From positions 1 through 11,185 of the forward strand of contig NZ_BAIO01000043.1 in NCBI RefSeq assembly GCF_000613305.1: 11,185 nucleotides of DNA. The letters run 5' to 3'. The position numbers and the translations under genes were made by a program. Source of the DNA: Komagataeibacter kakiaceti JCM 25156. Lineage in GTDB: Bacteria > Pseudomonadota > Alphaproteobacteria > Acetobacterales > Acetobacteraceae. Positions 7,295-11,185 of this stretch are shown piece after piece. How positions within the stretch are numbered: position 1 is the first letter of the stretch; every line of letters starts with the position of its first letter. The notes beneath the pieces were generated by a model, which worked only from the letters and a program-made list of their open reading frames with translations, did no database searches and was not told the DNA's origin.

Positions 7295-9067
7295 ATGCTT
7301 CCATGGACAACATATGAGGCAATGTATGATGCGGCACGGAACCAGCCAGAACAGTTCTGGCTGGCTGCGGCGCAACGCATCACATGGAAACAGGTACCTG
7401 TGACTGCATGCAGGACGCGGGCGGATGGCTGGCATGACTGGTTTCCCGACGCCACGCTCAACACCTGCCATAACGCCGTCGACCGGCATGTAGAGGACGG
7501 ACGCGGCGGGCAGGCGGCGCTGATCTGGCATTCCTGCGCCACAAAGGAACGGCAGGTGGTAACCTACCGGGAACTACAGGACAGGGTGGCCCGGTTTGCC
7601 GGTGGCCTGCGCGCGCTGGGGGTAGGGCAGGGCGACCGCGTCCTGATCGCCATGCCGACCATGATCGAAACGACTATTGCCATGCTGGCCTGTGCGCGGA
7701 TCGGCGCCGTGCATGTGGTGGTTTTCGCCGGTTACGCCGGGCCTGAACTGGCACGACGGATTGATGACGCAGCACCGAAGGTCATCATCATTGCCAGTTG
7801 CAGCTTTCAGGGGCAGACGCCCATTCCATCCGCACCTGCCCTGAATGAGGCGCTGGCCAAAACGACGCATAGACCGCAGGCCTGCGTGATCGTGCAGCGT
7901 GAAGCCTGTCCGGCATCGCTTCTGCCAGTGCGGGATCATGATTTTCGCACGTTGGAACAGTCCGCACCGGCAGAGCCGGTCACGCTGCGCTCCGAAGATC
8001 CCCTGTATATTCTTCACACGTCCGGCACGACGGGCAATGCGAAAGGCATTGTGCGTGACAATGGCGGGCATGCTGTGGCTCTCGCCCTGTCCATGGAGCT
8101 GATCTACGGCTGCAAACCCGGCGATACCTTTTTCACCACATCGGACCTGGGCTGGGTGGTTGGCCATTCCTACGGCGTCTATGCGCCGCTGCTCAGCGGC
8201 TGCACCAGCGTGATCGTGGAAGGCGGCGCATCGGCTTCCGCTATCCGCGCGCTTTGCCATGAGCACGAGGTGAAATGCCTGTTCACCACACCCACCCAGA
8301 TGCGCCTCATGCGGCAGGAAAGCCGCAACCTGTCAGGGGCCATCCTGCCAGCACTTGCCCGCATTTTCGTGGCTGGGGAATATGCGGATCCGACATTGCT
8401 GGAGTGGGCACGATCCTATTTTTGCAAACCCGTGGTCAATCACTGGTGGCAGACTGAAACGGGGTGGAGCATCACCGCTCATTTTTTTGGCCTGCCCGAG
8501 CGCGAGCCGGTCTCGCTCATGAACGACATTGGGCGACCTGCACCGGGATTTCGCCCGGAAATTGTGCCGTCCATACCCGGTGAACAGTGCGGCGAGATTG
8601 TCCTTTCTCTGCCGCTGCCGCCCGGCTGTCTGGCTGGCGTATGGAAGGATGGAGCGATCCATGTTCCTACAGCTTACCTGGACGAGACCGGCCAGTATTA
8701 TCGCACCTTTGACGAAGGCATGATCGAGGCCAGCCGCGCCGTGCATATGCTCGGACGTTCCGATGATGTCATCAAGGTCGCAGGACGGCGGATTTCGGGC
8801 GTGCAGGTTGAAAAGATCATCGCCACCCATCCTGCCGTTCATGCGTGTGCTGTCGTCGCAATTCCGGACGAACTGAGAGGGCAGCGACCTATCGCTTATG
8901 TGGTGCCAGATCCCGAAGCGGAATACGCGCCTTCTGCCGAGGAAATCGTTGCGCGGGTTAACGCAGTCCTCGGACGCTGGATTGGCCTGAAAGAAGTCCG
9001 CTTCGTCAGGCATCTGCCAACCACCGTGTCCGGAAAGATCACGCGGAAGCGCCTGTTGGTCTCCTGA
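7295..9067 (+). CDS. PrpE-like short-chain acyl-CoA synthetase at the end of the cluster
   Basis: A 590-residue ANL-superfamily ligase that forms an acyl-AMP and then acyl-CoA. ATG 7295 is chosen because it follows GGAG (7282-7285) and a stop 15 bases before, and the text starts MLPWTTYEAMYDAARNQPEQ, as in acetyl/propionyl-CoA synthetases. Motifs: A3 YILHTSGTTGNAKG at 238-251, SDLGWVVGHSYGVYAPLL at 283-300, A5 NHWWQTETGW at 382-391, hinge/A8 GRSDDVIKVAGRRIS at 487-501, and the catalytic lysine Lys581 in VSGKITR. The GHSY-x-VYAPLL and NHWWQTETGW wording resembles propionyl-CoA synthetase more than Acs. The aspartate loop reads YYRTFDEGM instead of the common Y-x-T-G-D, and the usual SGTG after the hinge lysine region is shortened. 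Total length is shorter than typical PrpE (about 630). It is codirectional and 14 bases behind the flavoprotein gene, so probably the last gene of the operon; its acid substrate is unknown. Confidence 0.9.
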   Translation: MLPWTTYEAMYDAARNQPEQFWLAAAQRITWKQVPVTACRTRADGWHDWFPDATLNTCHNAVDRHVEDGRGGQAALIWHSCATKERQVVTYRELQDRVARFAGGLRALGVGQGDRVLIAMPTMIETTIAMLACARIGAVHVVVFAGYAGPELARRIDDAAPKVIIIASCSFQGQTPIPSAPALNEALAKTTHRPQACVIVQREACPASLLPVRDHDFRTLEQSAPAEPVTLRSEDPLYILHTSGTTGNAKGIVRDNGGHAVALALSMELIYGCKPGDTFFTTSDLGWVVGHSYGVYAPLLSGCTSVIVEGGASASAIRALCHEHEVKCLFTTPTQMRLMRQESRNLSGAILPALARIFVAGEYADPTLLEWARSYFCKPVVNHWWQTETGWSITAHFFGLPEREPVSLMNDIGRPAPGFRPEIVPSIPGEQCGEIVLSLPLPPGCLAGVWKDGAIHVPTAYLDETGQYYRTFDEGMIEASRAVHMLGRSDDVIKVAGRRISGVQVEKIIATHPAVHACAVVAIPDELRGQRPIAYVVPDPEAEYAPSAEEIVARVNAVLGRWIGLKEVRFVRHLPTTVSGKITRKRLLVS

Positions 9068-9079
9068 CGGAATCACTAT

Positions 9080-9102
9080 GGCGTTCCATTTGTGGAACGG
9101 CC
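9080..9102. terminator. Hairpin between convergent genes
   Basis: CGTTCCA (9082-9088) and TGGAACG (9093-9099) form a perfect seven-base stem with a TTTG loop, and two further G-C pairs (9080-9081 with 9101-9102) can form past a bulged G9100. It lies 13 bases after the stop of the CoA synthetase and just past the stop of the convergent SDR gene. No U-tract follows on either strand, so it is only a possible terminator or stabilising 3' hairpin. Confidence 0.4.
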
Positions 9103-9107
9103 AGCCT

Positions 9108-9809
9108 TCAGATGGCCTGACCACCGGAGACTTTGATCTGCTGCGCGTTGACCCAACAATTGTCCTCGGACAGGAGTGAGGCGATCATCGGGCCAATGTC
9201 ATCTGGGTAGTCAGGACGGCCAAGTGCGGTGATCTCCGCGATGTGACGGGCGATGTCCGGATTATCCCTGACCATGCCCCCTCAGAAATCCGTCTGGATC
9301 GCGCCCGGCGCGACGGTGTTGGCGGCAATACGACAGGATCCAAGTCCCTTGACCATGTAGATACGTCATCACTTCCACCGCCCCTTTCATGGCAGCGTAG
9401 GCAATCCGGCCGGGATAAGCAAAGCGCATCAGACCGAATGAGATGTTCGCGATCCGGCCATCTTCCGCGATCAATGGCAGCAACGTCTGCGTCAGGAAAA
9501 ATGGCCCTTTGGCATGCACGCGATAGGCGGCATCAAAATCTTCTTCGGTCACTTCGCAAAACAACCCGCTACGGGACGTACCGGCCATGTTGATCAGATA
9601 ATTGAAACGCTCTGCCCCCCATTCGCGCAGCACGCGTCGGATTCCATCGGCGAAGGCAGGAAAGGCGTACGTATCGCCGGTGTCGAGTTGCAGGGCCACC
9701 GCTCGGGCTCTGCTGCGATAAACGCGTTGGAGCAAAGGCTCTGCACCCGACTACTGCACCGTTCCACCCGGCACGTCCGGCCAGACAGCTTCTCCGCTAA
9801 GAGCGACAT
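9108..9809 (-). pseudogene. Degenerate SDR-family oxidoreductase
   Basis: The minus strand carries the remains of a short-chain dehydrogenase/reductase. Good text runs from about 9714 to 9361: VALQLDTGDTYAFPAFADG, LINMAGTS, KGPFFLTQTLLPLIAEDGRI, and the catalytic Y-A-A-M-K in AYAAMKGAVEVM. Lesions are several. The Rossmann motif TG-x3-GIG is missing; upstream of 9735 only MSLLAEKLSGRT (from ATG 9809) is SDR-like and in another frame, followed by about 25 residues where about 50 are expected. At 9360 the frame shifts (one base too many or two missing), then YMVKGLGSCRIAANTVAPGA continues. A TGA at 9282-9284 interrupts TDF-x-GGMVRDNPDIA. The tail runs to LSEDNCWVNAQQIKVSGG and stop 9108-9110. 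The catalytic serine appears replaced by Phe (NISFG for NISSG) and NNAG reads NMAG. The number of lesions indicates a true pseudogene. Confidence 0.85.
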
Positions 9810-10459
9810 TTAATATTTATTTCCCGCAGGAGCATTTACCACCGTTAGGGCGTTATCCACCAAGGGGCGCTGCAGTTGTAGCGCATCGTCCAAGGGCGCC
9901 TTTATCCACAGATCCAGTTCTTCCGGCCGGGTCAGGATGACCGGCATGGCTTTCGGGTGAATGGCGCCGACCTCCCGATTGGCCGTGGTGGTCAGGAAGC
10001 CGAACAGGTCATCCGTCGTCTCGCCATCCGCCAGTTTCCGCACTGACGTCCACTGGCACCAGATCCCTGCAAAGAAAGCCAGAGGCTCCCCATCGCTACG
10101 GGCAAACCAGACGGGCCTGCTGGTCCCATCCGGCAGGCGTTCCGGTTCGGAAAAGGCCGTGAGCGGCACCAGGCAGCGATGCGCGACACCTTCCCAGCGC
10201 TTCCACCAGGTCGAGGTCGGATTGCGGATATTGGTCACACCCCGATCGACCTGTGGCCTTTCAGGTAGCCCGGCGGCGTGGGCATGCCCCAGCGCGCCAT
10301 GACCAGTTCGCGACCATCCGGCGTGTTCCGCACGATGGGCGCCATGGTGTTGGGCCAGATCTCGGGCAGGGGGCAGAGATTGCCGGTGCGGTCGGTCATG
10401 ACCCTGGCTGCCTCCCGGATCGCCTGCTGGTTGCTGGTCATCGCATAGAGGTTGCACAT
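9810..10459 (-). pseudogene. SRAP/HMCES-family (YedK-like) DNA-protein crosslinking protein, one frameshift
   Basis: SRAP proteins covalently trap abasic sites in single-stranded DNA through Cys2. The start ATG 10457-10459 (minus) follows AAAGGAC and gives MCNLYAMTSNQQAIREAARV with Cys2 present after Met removal. The core includes WPNTMAPIVRN and MARWGMPTPPGYLKG. A one-base deletion at about 10256 separates this from the remainder in another frame: DRGVTNIRNPTSTWWKRWEG, RCLVPLTAFSEPERL with the conserved Glu, FAGIWCQWTSVRKLADGE, FLTTTANREVGAIHPKAMPV with the active-site His, and LQRPL near the end. It stops at TAA 9810-9812. Repaired length is 216 residues, the family's usual size, so all key residues survive. 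It lies divergently to imuA, as SRAP genes often do near SOS genes. The break may be an assembly error. Confidence 0.85.
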
Positions 10460-10638
10460 CACGCCGTCCTTTCGCGAGTCCGAATATGGGTGCCCTGCCG
10501 GACGGTATCCACCCTGCAGGACGGGGACGGCTGGACTGTTCCTGATAAACTCCTGCAATCTAGACAGTTTTCATCAAGCCTGGATTGACCGACACGCCTT
10601 TACCCGCGTCCGGATCACAGCCGCTTTTCCAGGATGGG

Positions 10639-10667
10639 TTGACATTCGTCACCGTACCAGAACAAAT
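10639..10667 (+). promoter_or_regulatory. Likely imuA promoter
   Basis: A consensus -35 TTGACA at 10639-10644 is followed after a 17-base spacer by ACAAAT at 10662-10667, a weak -10 (last three bases match TATAAT). Transcription would begin near 10674, about 50 bases before ATG 10724. The -10 region lies inside the GAAC-N7-GAAC box, as expected for a LexA-repressed promoter. Its placement is by consensus only. Confidence 0.5.
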
Positions 10668-10674
10668 AACGAAC
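10660..10674 (+). promoter_or_regulatory. LexA (SOS) box, alphaproteobacterial type
   Basis: GAAC-AAATAAC-GAAC at 10660-10674 is an exact match to the alphaproteobacterial LexA operator (GTTC-N7-GTTC read on the other strand). It is 50 bases upstream of the imuA start and overlaps the candidate -10. In alphaproteobacteria the imuA-imuB-dnaE2 cassette is LexA-controlled. Whether it also affects the divergent SRAP gene, about 200 bases away, cannot be judged. Confidence 0.75.
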
Positions 10675-10723
10675 ACGATCACTGATTCCGTGCCAGAAAC
10701 ACCCGAATGGACTGTCCGACCCC

Positions 10724-11185
10724 ATGCCCGCACCCGAACCCCGTCCCGCGCTGGAGGCGCTGAGAGCACAGGTCAGCCGCCTCGAAGGCCCAGGGCCGAC
10801 GCAGGCGGGGCGTGCTGCCCTTCGGCATGCCTGAGATTGACGGTCGTCTGCCGGATGGTGGCCTGGCGCTGGGCGCGCTGCATGAGGTGGCAGGCGGCGG
10901 TCATGATGCCCTCAATGCGGCGGCATCCGGGCTGTTTTCTGCCGGAATCGCAGCGCGGACACGGGGCAAGGTGCTGTGGATCGCCACCCGTCAGGACCTG
11001 TATGCCCCGGCACTGCAGCAGGTCGGCCTGTCGGCACGACGGACCATTTATGTCGCGGCCAGTTCGGACGTCGATGTCCTGGCCTGTTTCGAGGAGGCAT
11101 TGCGCCATCAGGGACTGGGGGCGGTCGTGGCCGAGGTCGCCCGCCTGTCCATGACCGCCTCACGCCGCCTGCAGCTGGCGGCCGA
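10724..11185 (+). pseudogene. imuA: ImuA, SOS mutagenesis accessory protein (partial, one frameshift)
   Basis: ImuA is a RecA-like protein acting with ImuB and DnaE2 in damage-induced mutagenic synthesis. From ATG 10724 the frame reads MPAPEPRPALEALRAQVSRL, then hits a stop at 10829-10831. One base too many in the G run 10807-10810 (or two missing) explains this; with the repair it continues GVLPFGMPEIDGRLPDGGLA, then LGALHEVAGGG, KVLWIATRQDLYAPALQQVG and RLSMTASRRLQLAA to the window end without another stop. These are standard ImuA segments; about 154 residues are present and the C-terminus is outside. No good Shine-Dalgarno is seen before ATG 10724, so the start is somewhat uncertain. The LexA box and TTGACA promoter upstream support it. 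Confidence 0.82.

Noticed and set aside
9243..9593. Plus-strand open frame in the SDR region
   Set aside because: The conserved SDR text is on the minus strand; the plus-strand product is low-complexity and has no start context.
10585..11154. 189-codon plus-strand frame overlapping imuA
   Set aside because: It is out of frame with the conserved ImuA text on both sides of the G-run lesion and has a Cys/Arg-rich shadow composition.

Overview
The window holds a nearly complete Nit1C-type nitrilase gene cluster, a family of conserved clusters known from Pseudomonas, mycobacteria and cyanobacteria, followed by a decayed dehydrogenase gene and a small SOS/DNA-damage locus. The GC-rich coding sequence, the LexA-box type GAAC-N7-GAAC next to imuA, and the SRAP/imuA pairing point to an alphaproteobacterium. 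Protein wording (SRAP, ImuA, SDR) looks most like the acetic acid bacteria (Acetobacteraceae), but that placement is an inference.

Layout. Bases 2-151 encode a short C-terminal piece that resembles a MocR-type (aminotransferase-domain) regulator. Bases 152-453 are non-coding and carry three copies of a TTGTATG word around promoter-like sequences. From 454 to 9067 nine codirectional genes follow, with overlapping or nearly touching ends: MSMEG_0572/Sll0783-like protein (nitB), Nit6803-type nitrilase (nitC), radical SAM enzyme (nitD), GNAT acetyltransferase (nitE), AIR-synthase-like protein (nitF), GT4 glycosyltransferase, MSMEG_0570-like small protein, MSMEG_0569-like flavin oxidoreductase (nitH), and a PrpE-like acyl-CoA synthetase. 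A hairpin separates this operon from a convergent, broken SDR gene (9108-9809). An SRAP/HMCES-type gene (minus strand) is divergent from imuA (plus strand, cut by the window end), with a LexA-type box in front of imuA.

How they work together. In Pseudomonas, Nit1C clusters are linked to assimilation of cyanide and 2-hydroxynitriles as nitrogen source; in Synechocystis the Sll0783 homologue is induced by nitrogen starvation. The gene content (nitrilase, radical SAM, GNAT, ATP-dependent AIR-synthase-like enzyme, glycosyltransferase, flavoprotein, CoA ligase) reads like a biosynthetic route whose product cannot be deduced from the sequence. SRAP and ImuA belong to a separate function, DNA damage protection and mutagenic repair.

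A notable property is a high number of single-base frameshifts: two in nitB, one in nitE, two in nitH, one in the SRAP gene, one in imuA, and one plus a nonsense codon in the SDR gene. In most cases the coding text is well conserved on both sides of the break. That pattern fits sequencing/assembly indels, or very recent inactivation; the SDR gene shows additional substitutions and missing sequence that look like true decay.
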